DNA of 64,000 nt from Peptostreptococcaceae bacterium (lineage in GTDB: Bacteria > Bacillota > Clostridia > Peptostreptococcales > Anaerovoracaceae), in contig JAENWG010000003.1 of the NCBI GenBank assembly GCA_016650175.1, forward strand, positions 21,839 through 85,838, given 5' to 3'. The notes under the pieces are model-generated. The model worked only from the letters and a program-made list of their open reading frames with translations, was not told where the DNA came from and did not search any database. Positions within the stretch are counted from its first letter, which is position 1. The number at the start of each line of letters is the position of its first letter. The translations under genes were made by a program, and so were the position numbers. Shown piece after piece: positions 8,099 to 17,250 of the stretch.

Positions 8099-10738
8099 TC
8101 ATTTTAATTCAAACCATGATTTACCTGTATTTATGTCACTTACAAGTTTTACTTTCATAGACATAGCATTCATCATATTTCTAGTTAATATCTCTTTAAC
8201 CTCTTCTACTTCATCAGGTGTAGCTTCAATTATCAGTTCATCATGAATTTGAAGTATTAGCTTAGATTTAAAATCTCTTTCTTTAAGTTCAGAATATACT
8301 CTTATCATGGCTAACTTAATAATATCAGCTGCCGATCCTTGTATAGGAGTATTCATAGCTAATCTTTCACCTAGTTGCCTAGTCATATATTTAGGAGAAC
8401 GAAGTTCAGGAAGCCATCTTTTTCTGCCCATTATAGTTGTTACATATCCTTTTTCTTTTCCGCTTTCTATTTGTTCATCCATATAGGCCCTTACTTCAGG
8501 GTGTTTATTGAAATATTCATCTATATATTCTTTAGCTTTTTTCATGCTTATCCCTAGCTCTTCACTAAGTCCAAAACCGCTCATTCCATATATTACACCA
8601 AAGTTAACAGCTTTTGCCCTTGATCTATCAATTGAAGTTACGTCTTCAAATGGTATATCGAAAACTCTTGACGCAGTAAGTTTATGTATATCTTCTCCAT
8701 TATTAAATGCAGATATTAATTGTAAATCTGAACTAATATCAGCTAAAACCCTTAGTTCTATCTGCGAATAGTCAGCTCCTATTAAAATATTTTCTGAATC
8801 GGCTACTTTAAAAGCTTTTCTCAGTTCTCTTCCGTATTCGTTTCTAATAGGAATATTTTGTAAATTAGGTTCATTACAGCTTATTCTTCCAGTCACAGTA
8901 ATCGTTTGATTAAAGTGCGGATGTATCTTTTCATCATTACCAATAAGAGGTATCATTCCTTCTACATATGTTCCTCTAAGCTTTGCATATGTCCTGTACT
9001 CTAGTATTAAGTTTATTATTGGGTGAACATTTCTCAATTTGTCTAATACATCAACATTAGTGGAATATCCACTTTTTGTTTTTTTAAAAGTAGGTAGTCC
9101 TAATTTTTCAAACAGTATTACTCCTAGCTGCTTAGGCGAATTTATATTAAATTCTTCACCTGCCAGTTCATGTATTTTATCTGTTAAATCATTTATCTTT
9201 TTATTAAGAGCGCTACCAATATCTTCCAATACCTTCTTATCTACATGTATGCCATTTAGCTCCATTTCAGCCATGACTTCAATTAAAGGTAGTTCACAGT
9301 CATATAGCACGTTTTCGAGTTCAAACCTTCTTATTCTTTCAAATAGAACTTCTTTCAAACTAAACACTATACTTAAATATTTTTTATAGTATTCTATTTG
9401 TGCATCTATATAATTTCCAAAAAGATCCACTTGATTATTTGCCTTAAGGAATTCATCTTCGTTTTCAAGTTCAACACCAAGATAGGTTATCGCCATTTTA
9501 TCAATCAGATATTTTGATCTTGTTGGGTCTAAAAGATACATAGCTATTTCTGTGTCAAATTCAATGGTAAAATCTTTAAGCCCGTAATACATAAGCTGAT
9601 ATATATCAGATTTAATATTATTACCCATAATATTTAACTTCTTGTTATTTAATATGTTGACAGCATCTTTAAAATCGGAATCTATAAAATATATGTTATT
9701 TTTATCTAAAATAATAATCGAATCTATTTGCGGAGCCTTTACATGACTATAGTCTCCAAGTACTTTAATAGCTACCGAAGAATTTTCCTTTAGCTCTTTT
9801 AAATCTTTTTGTATTGAGATTTTTGACACATCTAAGATATTTACTGCCACTGCTTCTTGTTCCATTATTTCTTTAGGAATATCAAGTCTTCTTATGAATG
9901 CATTAAATTCTAGCTTTTTATACATAGACAGCAGTCTTTGCATGTCCTCTTCCTTCACTAAAAAATCATCGAGTGTTTCTTCGATTGGTACATTAAGACA
10001 TATAGTTGCAAGTCTCTTAGACATAATGGCCTGGTCAGAATTATCTTTAACTAGGTTTTTAATTCTTTCTTTTTTAATTTCATCAGCATGTTCTATTAGG
10101 TTTTCTATACTTCCAAATTCCTTTAATAGACTAGTACCTGTTTTAATACCTACTCCAGGAATCCCGGGTATATTATCAGAGTTATCACCCATAAGTCCTT
10201 TTAAATCTATGAATTCACTTGGGGTCAGCTCATATACTTCTTGCATCTTCTCTAAATCATAAGTTTCAAATTGGGTTACTCCCTTTTTGTTTATTATTAC
10301 CTTAGTATTGTCAGATACCAATTGAAGTGCATCTTTATCTCCCGTTACAATGTACGAATCCAGTTTAGCTTCATCGGCCATTCTAGAAACTGTTCCAATT
10401 ATATCATCAGCTTCATATCCCTCAAGTTCCAGCACCTTAATATTCATGGCATCTAAAACATCATGAAGAAGAGGTATTTCCATAAGTAATTCAGGTGGTG
10501 TAGGTTTTCTACCTGCTTTATATTCTTTGTATTCTTTATGCCTAAAAGTAGGCGCTTTTAAATCAAATGCTATCATTATATGCGAAGGCGAATAATCAGC
10601 ACGCAACTTTGTAAGCATGTTAATAAAAGAATATATACCTTGAGTATATATTCCATCTTTCGTAACCATAGGTATAGTCATCGCATAATATGCTCTAAAG
10701 AGTAGGCTATTACCATCAATTATTAATATTTTCCCCAT
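8099..10738 (-). CDS. polA: DNA polymerase I
   Basis: An 879-residue family A polymerase for Okazaki-fragment maturation and repair. The N-terminal 5'-nuclease domain (about 1-290) starts with DGNSLLFRAYYAM and contains DNIPGIPGVGIKTG. The C-terminal polymerase domain has motif A (DYSQIELRVLA), motif B (RSRAKAVNFGVIYG) and motif C (QIHDELIIE). The central 3'-5' exonuclease-like domain (about 300-470) lacks the DxE metal-binding motif, so proofreading is probably absent, as in other Bacillota enzymes. Its ATG shares one base with the stop of the upstream peptidase gene (TAATG), indicating translational coupling. Confidence 0.96.
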   Translation of the reverse strand: MGKILIIDGNSLLFRAYYAMTIPMVTKDGIYTQGIYSFINMLTKLRADYSPSHIMIAFDLKAPTFRHKEYKEYKAGRKPTPPELLMEIPLLHDVLDAMNIKVLELEGYEADDIIGTVSRMADEAKLDSYIVTGDKDALQLVSDNTKVIINKKGVTQFETYDLEKMQEVYELTPSEFIDLKGLMGDNSDNIPGIPGVGIKTGTSLLKEFGSIENLIEHADEIKKERIKNLVKDNSDQAIMSKRLATICLNVPIEETLDDFLVKEEDMQRLLSMYKKLEFNAFIRRLDIPKEIMEQEAVAVNILDVSKISIQKDLKELKENSSVAIKVLGDYSHVKAPQIDSIIILDKNNIYFIDSDFKDAVNILNNKKLNIMGNNIKSDIYQLMYYGLKDFTIEFDTEIAMYLLDPTRSKYLIDKMAITYLGVELENEDEFLKANNQVDLFGNYIDAQIEYYKKYLSIVFSLKEVLFERIRRFELENVLYDCELPLIEVMAEMELNGIHVDKKVLEDIGSALNKKINDLTDKIHELAGEEFNINSPKQLGVILFEKLGLPTFKKTKSGYSTNVDVLDKLRNVHPIINLILEYRTYAKLRGTYVEGMIPLIGNDEKIHPHFNQTITVTGRISCNEPNLQNIPIRNEYGRELRKAFKVADSENILIGADYSQIELRVLADISSDLQLISAFNNGEDIHKLTASRVFDIPFEDVTSIDRSRAKAVNFGVIYGMSGFGLSEELGISMKKAKEYIDEYFNKHPEVRAYMDEQIESGKEKGYVTTIMGRKRWLPELRSPKYMTRQLGERLAMNTPIQGSAADIIKLAMIRVYSELKERDFKSKLILQIHDELIIEATPDEVEEVKEILTRNMMNAMSMKVKLVSDINTGKSWFELK

Positions 10739-11691
10739 TAAATGTCCTCCACTGCTATAAAGCCATAATCTGTTTTTGCAGATTTAACTCCATCTACTAT
10801 TGCTTCTTCTAAAATTCTAGCTCCTATTACTCCGATTGAATCAAACGAGCCTTCTACAGTACATGTGCTCATTACAAATACGGTATCTCCGTCAGCAGAG
10901 CTATGAACCGGTTTTATACTTCTTGCATAAGCATCATGAAGTATAGATGCTAATTTATTACACTGAGCTTTTGTTAATTTTACATTAGTTAAAAAACATG
11001 AAATGGTAGTATTTCCCGAAAAAACATGTCTATCTTCCAAAGCTTTATTTATCATTACTTCTTCAGTATTTAATAGCTTCTTAGTGTCTTTATCATAAAG
11101 ACCTGCTATTAATTTCCCTTTATCATATATATCTCCAAGCGCATTTACTGCTACTATTGCTCCTGCTTTAATATTTCCTATTTCTGCTGCTTTAACTCCG
11201 ATTCCGGATTTCATTGCAGTGTCAATTCCTAAATATTTGCCTATGGTAGCACCTGTGCCTGCTCCATGATTGCCTTTTTCAAAGTTACACAAAAAAGCAT
11301 TCTGGGCGCTTTTGTACCCCATTTCTCTTGTAGGTCTTACTTTCGAATCACCTGCTATAAGATCAAATAAGGATGCTCCACATACGATAGGAACTACTCC
11401 TACTCCTACATTAAAACCTATTCCTTTTTCTTCAAGGTAATTCATTACTCCAGAGGCTGCTTCTAATCCATAGGCACTTCCACCGCTTAAAACTACGCTG
11501 TGTATTTCCTGCACCATATTTTCTGATTTCAATAGATCGGTTTCTCTAGTCGCAGGTCCGCCACCTCTTACATCTACCCCAGCTACTGCACCTTTTTCAC
11601 ATATAATAGTAGTGCAACCTGTACCACCAACTTTGTCTTCGGCGTTACCTATTCTAAAACCTTCTATTTCCTTTATATCAATATATTTCAT
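10738..11691 (-). CDS. P1 family (DmpA/NylC-like, S58) N-terminal nucleophile peptidase
   Basis: About 317 residues. The family consists of self-cleaving N-terminal nucleophile hydrolases such as aminopeptidase DmpA and nylon oligomer hydrolase NylC. The glycine-rich VDVRGGGPATRETDLL start, the SGGSAYGLEAASG segment and the NHGAGTGATIGK segment are family hallmarks. The autocleavage site is probably Asn-Thr in SGNTTISC near residue 229 (numbering from the GTG two codons upstream). I take the ATG at 11691 because GAGGTGG precedes it. It is coupled to polA by a one-base overlap, an unusual partner. The in vivo substrate is unknown. Confidence 0.85.
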   Translation of the reverse strand: MKYIDIKEIEGFRIGNAEDKVGGTGCTTIICEKGAVAGVDVRGGGPATRETDLLKSENMVQEIHSVVLSGGSAYGLEAASGVMNYLEEKGIGFNVGVGVVPIVCGASLFDLIAGDSKVRPTREMGYKSAQNAFLCNFEKGNHGAGTGATIGKYLGIDTAMKSGIGVKAAEIGNIKAGAIVAVNALGDIYDKGKLIAGLYDKDTKKLLNTEEVMINKALEDRHVFSGNTTISCFLTNVKLTKAQCNKLASILHDAYARSIKPVHSSADGDTVFVMSTCTVEGSFDSIGVIGARILEEAIVDGVKSAKTDYGFIAVEDI

Positions 11692-11730
11692 GTCCACCTC
11701 TTTTAGTATTATATAGATTTTTCCTTAATA

Positions 11731-12588
11731 TTACAATGCTAACCTTTCAAAATATTCTGTTAGATAATCGTAAAACTTATCCACCGTATCATTATTAACC
11801 TTATTTCTTTTTTTCTTTATTACTATATTTCTATAGCACCTAGGGTAACTAATCGGAAGCAATTTAAATTTTTCACTTTTTCTTCCACCCCAAGTAAACG
11901 ACGGCCAAAACCCTACTCCAAGGCCCGCCTCTATAAAGTTTCTAACACTGGTAGTATTGTCACTTTCAAATACGATATTTGGTTTGAATCCAGATTCTCT
12001 GCAATATATATCAGTAATGTATCTAATACCTTTACCGTATATAGCTGCAAACTTCTTGTCCTTCATGTCTAATAAATCAACTGAATTAGCATTTGATGAA
12101 ATATCACTTTTGGGAACCGCCAGAAAAATTTCTTCTGTAATTACTGAAGTTAAGTCATCAACATGAACTTCATCCCTTGTGGTTGATATTACAATATCAC
12201 TGTTATTAGTTGCTACTTGACTAAAATTAAATACAACTTCATCGTTATCTTTTTTGTAGTTTAATATTGCATCAGTAACTAACATCGATGCTGCTAATAC
12301 GTTTATATTTATAGTTACATCTTCTATTGCAGTAAGGCCATTCATTCTATGTTTTATGTCGTCAAAGTCATTTATAATCGGTTCTACTATTTCAAGTAAG
12401 TTTTTACCATATTTTGTTAGTACTATATTTCTCCCTTTTGGCGTAAACAAAGGGACACCCAGTTCCTTTTCCAGTTTATGTATCATCTGGCTTAAAGCCG
12501 GTTGAGCAATATGCAATTCCTTAGCAGCCTTAGTAATATGCTGCATCTTTGCTACTTTTTCAAAGTATTTAAGATTATTGATATCCAT
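11731..12588 (-). CDS. LysR family transcriptional regulator
   Basis: A 285-residue LysR-type regulator. The N-terminal winged helix (about 1-60) contains HITKAAKELHIAQPALSQMIHKLEKELG, split here only as a description of the standard LysR helix-turn-helix. The C-terminal effector domain (about 90-280) is of the periplasmic-binding-protein type. It is divergent from the small membrane protein at 12691 with 102 bp between start codons, the usual layout for a LysR regulator and its target. The effector is unknown. Confidence 0.92.
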   Translation of the reverse strand: MDINNLKYFEKVAKMQHITKAAKELHIAQPALSQMIHKLEKELGVPLFTPKGRNIVLTKYGKNLLEIVEPIINDFDDIKHRMNGLTAIEDVTININVLAASMLVTDAILNYKKDNDEVVFNFSQVATNNSDIVISTTRDEVHVDDLTSVITEEIFLAVPKSDISSNANSVDLLDMKDKKFAAIYGKGIRYITDIYCRESGFKPNIVFESDNTTSVRNFIEAGLGVGFWPSFTWGGRKSEKFKLLPISYPRCYRNIVIKKKRNKVNNDTVDKFYDYLTEYFERLAL

Positions 12589-12600
12589 AGTTTCCCTTTC

Positions 12601-12615
12601 ATAAGTTTAACTTAT
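12601..12615. promoter_or_regulatory. Candidate LysR operator in divergent intergenic region
   Basis: A perfect dyad, ATAAGT-TTA-ACTTAT, sits 12 bp upstream of the LysR start codon in the shared LysR/SemiSWEET promoter region. Its 15-bp size with T and A at the ends of an interrupted dyad fits a LysR recognition site. Binding is inferred from position only. Confidence 0.45.
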
Positions 12616-12690
12616 CATTACTATATAAATTATATATTAGAATTAATGAATAATCAAGTGTACAATCATAATGAAATGGAGGACATTATT

Positions 12691-12990
12691 ATGTCACAGA
12701 TATTTGAAACAGCTATGCTATTATGCTTTGGTGCCTCTTGGCCACTTGCTCTTGTTAAAAATTACAAAGCCAGAACAGCTAAGGCAATCAGTTTACCGTT
12801 TCTGACCTTAATAACTTTTGGTTATATATGCGGGATTTCCGCTAAAATAGCTGATGGTAATTATACTTACGTATTCTGGGTTTACATATTTAATATTACT
12901 TTACTAATATTAAATCTAATGGTATATGCAAGAAATTCCAACCTTGATAAAGGTATTGAAACCAATAGAGGCCTAAGAAAAACAGCGTAA
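12691..12990 (+). CDS. Small three-helix membrane protein, SemiSWEET/PQ-loop-like
   Basis: A 99-residue protein with three predicted membrane helices (about 5-22, 33-52 and 59-80), the size and layout of a SemiSWEET half-transporter, which works as a dimer. A conserved-looking proline lies in the first helix (ASWPLALVKNY) followed by a basic loop and an SLPF segment, resembling the PQ-loop/MtN3 repeat. The start at 12691 is chosen because TGGAGGA precedes it; a longer in-frame reading runs into the LysR gene. Divergent from the LysR regulator. The substrate is unknown; assignment to SemiSWEET is by topology and weak motif resemblance. Confidence 0.7.
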   Translation: MSQIFETAMLLCFGASWPLALVKNYKARTAKAISLPFLTLITFGYICGISAKIADGNYTYVFWVYIFNITLLILNLMVYARNSNLDKGIETNRGLRKTA

Positions 12991-13007
12991 TAAAACAATA
13001 TATAAAT

Positions 13008-13049
13008 AAAGGGACTGGATTCTGTTTCTAACAGAACCCAGTCCCTTTT
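13008..13049. terminator. Bidirectional intrinsic terminator between convergent genes
   Basis: A long near-perfect stem, AAAGGGACTGG plus TTCTGTT pairing with AACAGAA plus CCCAGTCCCTTT with a bulged A, ending in Ts on both strands. It lies between the SemiSWEET-like gene and the convergent hydrogenase operon. A second small dyad, AATAAAGTAT/ATACTTTATT, lies at 13059-13080. Confidence 0.85.
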
Positions 13050-13090
13050 AGTATCTTGAATAAAGTATCTATACTTTATTATTAATCATT

Positions 13091-14830
13091 TTATACAAAT
13101 GGATTTGGAGGAATGTCCCACTTTGTATGATCCGTATGAAGTTCATGAACTAAATCAGGTCGTCTTTCATATAACGAAATAATTGATGGATTTTCATGAC
13201 TGAATCTTAAATCGGCTTTTTTATCTAATGTATATAACGTCGAGCCACGAAAAAGTGATATTTCAAAATCATGAGATATAGGTTGACCTCCGCCACCTAC
13301 GCAGCCTCCTGGGCAGGCCATTATCTCAACAAAGTGATAATGTTTTTCTCCCTTTTCTACAGCATCTACTATTTTTCTGGCATTAGCAAGACCACTAGCT
13401 ATGGCAATATTTAGTGTCTTATCACCAATGTCTATCTTAGCTTCACGCCATCCAACATTACCATCTACCGGGCGTACGTTATAGAATTTGCTTGGGTCAG
13501 GTTTTTCATTGGTAAGTATAGCATATACACTTCTAAGTGATGCTTCCATTACTCCTCCTGTAGCCCCAAAAATCACTCCAGCTCCTGTACCATCGCCTAC
13601 GTTAGCTCCCTGAATTCTGTCAAATTGACCTTCCTCTAAAACTGCAGGGTCGATGAAACTTGCTTTAACCATTCTAGCCAATTCTCTTGTAGTTATTACT
13701 AAATCAACATCAGGGTCTCCATTAGTTTTCATAGTAGGAAGTTCGCGTTCAGCTTTTTTTGCTAAACATGGCATAATAGATACTACATTAATATTTTCTC
13801 TATCTATACACATGTTTTTAGCAACCTCTTCTTTAATTACTGTACCAAACATCTGCTGAGGAGACTTAGCTGTTGATAAGTGTTTAACTGAATTCGGAAA
13901 ATTAGACTTAATAAAACTAACCCAAGCTGGACAACAAGAAGTATAAAGCGGAAATTTAGATTCATCACCTTCTTTTAGTAAATGAATAAATTCCATACCC
14001 TCTTCCATTATTGTTAGGTCAGCTGAAAACGTAGTATCAAATATATAATCAGCACCCATTCTTCTAAGAGAAGTAATTAGTTTTTCTACTGTAGCTACTT
14101 CAGAACTAATTCCAAGATCTTCGCCCCACGCAGTTCTAATGGCTGGTGCTATCTGTACTATAGTTACCTTACTTTCATCGTGCAACATATCTCTAAATAT
14201 TTCTGTATCATCTCTTACTCGTAACGCGCCAACCGGACAATGAACTATACATTGCCCACATAGTACGCAGTGAGAATCATTAATATCCTTGTTTCCGTAT
14301 ACACCTACTGATGTCTTACCACCGCTATTTACTGTATCCCAAACACCTACATTTTGAATATTATTACAAACTTGTACGCATCTTAAGCAACTTATACACT
14401 TAGCATTATCTCTAATTAAAGGAAAATTTATATCCCAAGGTTTTTTTACTATCTTTTTTTCATATATGTTGTCGATTATTCCCAAAGTATTTGACAAAGT
14501 TTGAAGTTCACAGTTACCAGATCTTACGCACGAAGTACATGTTACTTCATGATTAGAAAGAAGAAGTTCTACATTTATTCTTCTAGCTTTTCTTACTTTT
14601 TCGGATCTTGTATTTATTACCATATCCTCAGATACTACCGTATTACAAGAAGTAACAAGCCTTTGGGCTCCTTCTACTTCAACGAGACAAACTCTACAAC
14701 TACCTGTTTGATTTACATTTTTAAGATAACAAAGCGTAGGTATTTTTATTCCTATCTCCTTGGCAGCTTCTAATATTGTAGTACCTTCTTTTACGCTGAC
14801 TTTTTCTTTATTTATAGTTAAATTTACCAT
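13091..14830 (-). CDS. [FeFe]-hydrogenase catalytic subunit, multi-cluster
   Basis: A 579-residue cytoplasmic hydrogenase. In order: an N-terminal [2Fe-2S] domain with Cys 34, 45, 48 and 62; a His-ligated [4Fe-4S] site (His94, Cys98, 101, 107); two [4Fe-4S] sites (Cys 145-155 and 188-198); and the H-cluster domain with all three signatures, TSCCPAW at 297-303, MPCLAKKAE, and MACPGGCVGGGGQP. All catalytic cysteines are present, so it should be active. It overlaps the upstream GltD-like flavoprotein by 7 bp, matching the glutamate-synthase-linked (HydDB group A2-like) arrangement. The electron partner is therefore probably NAD(P)H through that flavoprotein. No HydE/F/G maturases are in the window. 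Confidence 0.95.
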   Translation of the reverse strand: MVNLTINKEKVSVKEGTTILEAAKEIGIKIPTLCYLKNVNQTGSCRVCLVEVEGAQRLVTSCNTVVSEDMVINTRSEKVRKARRINVELLLSNHEVTCTSCVRSGNCELQTLSNTLGIIDNIYEKKIVKKPWDINFPLIRDNAKCISCLRCVQVCNNIQNVGVWDTVNSGGKTSVGVYGNKDINDSHCVLCGQCIVHCPVGALRVRDDTEIFRDMLHDESKVTIVQIAPAIRTAWGEDLGISSEVATVEKLITSLRRMGADYIFDTTFSADLTIMEEGMEFIHLLKEGDESKFPLYTSCCPAWVSFIKSNFPNSVKHLSTAKSPQQMFGTVIKEEVAKNMCIDRENINVVSIMPCLAKKAERELPTMKTNGDPDVDLVITTRELARMVKASFIDPAVLEEGQFDRIQGANVGDGTGAGVIFGATGGVMEASLRSVYAILTNEKPDPSKFYNVRPVDGNVGWREAKIDIGDKTLNIAIASGLANARKIVDAVEKGEKHYHFVEIMACPGGCVGGGGQPISHDFEISLFRGSTLYTLDKKADLRFSHENPSIISLYERRPDLVHELHTDHTKWDIPPNPFV

Positions 14831-16668
14831 TTTTTCCTCCTATCTTTCCATTCTGCTCCGTAACCATAGTGATCACATCTCATGCATCGGCTAGCTTCTT
14901 TAACAGCTTCATCAAGAGACAAACCATTCTCTACAGCTTCAAAGTCATGGCGACGAACTCTTGCTAATCTTTCACTAGCATTTGCTCTGCCCCAAGGAGT
15001 TATGTTTACAATATCTGGATATGGTGCATCTAATTCAGGTTCTATAATATGGTTAAATCCTAAGTAATTATCAATATTTGCAGCCGCTACTTTTCCTGCA
15101 GCTACAGCCTTTATAACAGTTGCTGGACCAGTTACGCAGTCACCGCCTGAATACACGCCTTCCATTTGACCTACGTGTGCTTTTTCATTAGCTACTATTG
15201 CATCTCTGTCTAGTGGTATACTGTTCCTACCAAAGTGGTCAGATTCTATAGCTTGACCTATAGCTACAATTACTACATCGCAGTCAAATCTAAATGAAGG
15301 TGCAACTGAAGGAATAGGTACAGGTCTCTTTGACGAATCAAGCTGACCTGCTCTTTGACCTTTTGCCCAAAATGCAACTATTTGACCATTTTCATTTCTT
15401 TCTATCTTTTCAGGTGCCATTAGAGTTATAAGTTCGCAGCCTTCTGCTACTGCACCATCTATTTCATCCTCTAAAGCAGTCATATCTTGTCTGCCTCTTC
15501 TATATATTATTGATGTTGTTTCAGCTCCAAGCCTTACTACTGTTCTTGCAGCGTCCATTGCGACATTTCCACCACCAATTACGCATACTCTTTTGCCTGA
15601 AAAATCATATTCTTCGCCGTCTTCTATTCTTCCTAAAAGATCGATTGCAGGTATTACATCATCGCAATCAACACCTTCTATATCAAGCTTTTTATCACTG
15701 TGCGCACCAATTGCTATATATACTGCATCAAACTCTTTTCTTAGATCACTTATTCCTTTATTCCCGTCACTGCCTATCTTTGAGTTGAAATTTACATTTA
15801 TCCCAACTTTTAGTATGCTGTTTATATCTTGGTCTAAATTTTCTGCTGGTAACCTGTATCTCGGAATACCATATCTCATCATTCCACCAAGAGTTTTATG
15901 CTTTTCAAACACCTCAATATCATGACCCATTATTGCCAAAAAATATGCTGCGGTAAGACCAGCTGGACCGCCACCAATTACTGCTACTCTTTTGCCTGTA
16001 GGTTCACACTTTTTAGGCGGTTCTATTTCATTAGATGCATTATCACATGCAAAACGCTTAAGTTCCCTAATATTTACTGCATCATCTATTAATCTACGTC
16101 TACACTTAGTTTCGCAAGGGTGTTCACATACATATCCGCATACTGCAGGAAAAGGATTGTCTTTACGAATAATCCTAATTGCATCTTCATATCTCCCATC
16201 TGCTACCATAGCAATATAGTCAGGTACTTCAACACCTGCCGGGCATTGTGCCTGACATGGTATTTCCTGAGTTGTAGTAAATGCACAGCAACCGTGCTCA
16301 ATATGGCTGATATAGTCTTCTCTAAAACAATTGACGCTGTTAATTACTGCTTCTGCTGCCTTAAACCCTATTGCGCAGTCAGCAGAATTATATATAGTAT
16401 CGGCAGTTGTTTCTAAAAGTTCTAACGTCGCATAATCACCCTTACCATCCATTATTTTTTCAAGCATGATGATAAGTTGTGCTATTCCTACTCTGCACGG
16501 TGTACACTTACCACATGATTGTGCATGGCAAAGTCTTAAAAATACTGTTACCATGTCAACAGGGCATAATATAGCTGCACCTGAGTTAACACGCATCGTC
16601 ACTGAAGCATAAATTTGGTCTAATGCCAGTTCCGCTCTTGAAGGGGGTTCAATCTTAATCCTATCCAC
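14824..16668 (-). CDS. GltD-like NAD(P)H/FAD oxidoreductase with NuoF-type iron-sulfur domain
   Basis: A 614-residue hydrogenase partner. Residues about 30-120 resemble the C-terminal [4Fe-4S] domain of NuoF/HydB (SCGKCTPCRVG, Cys 52, 55, 58). Residues about 130-210 form the cysteine-rich ferredoxin-like domain of glutamate synthase small subunit (CQAQCPAG, CGYVCEHPCETKCRR). Two nucleotide-binding folds follow: FAD at VIGGGPAGLTAAY near 232 and NAD(P) at VIGGGNVAMDAART near 372. It lacks the NuoF flavin/NADH domain itself, so GltD-like folds must serve that role. It starts two bases after the ABC ATPase stop and overlaps the hydrogenase by 7 bp. NADH versus NADPH preference cannot be read reliably. 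Confidence 0.9.
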   Translation of the reverse strand: MDRIKIEPPSRAELALDQIYASVTMRVNSGAAILCPVDMVTVFLRLCHAQSCGKCTPCRVGIAQLIIMLEKIMDGKGDYATLELLETTADTIYNSADCAIGFKAAEAVINSVNCFREDYISHIEHGCCAFTTTQEIPCQAQCPAGVEVPDYIAMVADGRYEDAIRIIRKDNPFPAVCGYVCEHPCETKCRRRLIDDAVNIRELKRFACDNASNEIEPPKKCEPTGKRVAVIGGGPAGLTAAYFLAIMGHDIEVFEKHKTLGGMMRYGIPRYRLPAENLDQDINSILKVGINVNFNSKIGSDGNKGISDLRKEFDAVYIAIGAHSDKKLDIEGVDCDDVIPAIDLLGRIEDGEEYDFSGKRVCVIGGGNVAMDAARTVVRLGAETTSIIYRRGRQDMTALEDEIDGAVAEGCELITLMAPEKIERNENGQIVAFWAKGQRAGQLDSSKRPVPIPSVAPSFRFDCDVVIVAIGQAIESDHFGRNSIPLDRDAIVANEKAHVGQMEGVYSGGDCVTGPATVIKAVAAGKVAAANIDNYLGFNHIIEPELDAPYPDIVNITPWGRANASERLARVRRHDFEAVENGLSLDEAVKEASRCMRCDHYGYGAEWKDRRKKW

Positions 16669-16670
16669 AG

Positions 16671-17246
16671 TTAATTCTCCTTTACATATATCAAATTATT
16701 TTTATCAAAATATTTATTAACATTTTCATCGTGCGTAGCTATGATTACGGTCTTCCCTACGCTCATCTCTTTTACATATCCCATAACTTTTACGAGTGTT
16801 TCTTTATCTATTCCAACAAAGGGTTCATCCATTATCAGTAGATCCGAGTCCTTAAGAAGCGCTCTAATTATTGCTACTCTTCTTTTCATTCCTCCTGAGA
16901 GCTCATTTACTTTCTTGTTTTTAGCATCAAAGATTTCCGTTCTCTTTAATGCTTCATATATTTTTTCTTTGTCTTCTGTAACTAAGTTTAAATTTTTGAA
17001 AACACTAAGGCTTTCAATTAATCTGTCTTCTTGAAATACGGTAGATAAACTTTTATCTGTAAACCCTGTTATTTCTCCTTTATCAATCTCAACAAACCCC
17101 ATAAGTACTCTTAGAATCGTTGTTTTGCCACTTCCCGACTTACCTAACAACAGATTTATCTTGTTATCAATAAAAGTTTCATTAAAGTCTTTTACTATAT
17201 ATTTATCTGATATTTTAATGTCTACATTTTTAAACTTTATATCCAT
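16671..17246 (-). CDS. ABC transporter ATP-binding protein (SsuB/TauB-like)
   Basis: A compact 191-residue ATPase with Walker A GKSGSGKTT near residue 35, signature LSGGMKRR near 119, Walker B LLIMDEPF and the switch His in ATHDE. Size and sequence style match importers for sulfonates, nitrate or thiamine pyrimidine precursors. It lies four bases downstream of the permease and only two bases before the GltD-like flavoprotein, so transporter and hydrogenase genes form one continuous unit. Confidence 0.92.
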   Translation of the reverse strand: MDIKFKNVDIKISDKYIVKDFNETFIDNKINLLLGKSGSGKTTILRVLMGFVEIDKGEITGFTDKSLSTVFQEDRLIESLSVFKNLNLVTEDKEKIYEALKRTEIFDAKNKKVNELSGGMKRRVAIIRALLKDSDLLIMDEPFVGIDKETLVKVMGYVKEMSVGKTVIIATHDENVNKYFDKNNLIYVKEN

Positions 17247-17250
17247 AAAA

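Noticed and set aside
8375-10456. Plus-strand frames antisense to polA
   Set aside because: They lack ribosome binding sites and coincide with a strongly conserved coding region on the other strand.
12502-12690. N-terminal extension of the SemiSWEET-like frame
   Set aside because: It would run through the LysR promoter and into the LysR coding region; the ATG at 12691 has a strong ribosome binding site.
15510-16416. Overlapping plus-strand frames within the GltD-like flavoprotein
   Set aside because: Compositionally odd (Leu/His-rich or Cys/Phe-rich) mirror frames of a clearly coding gene.
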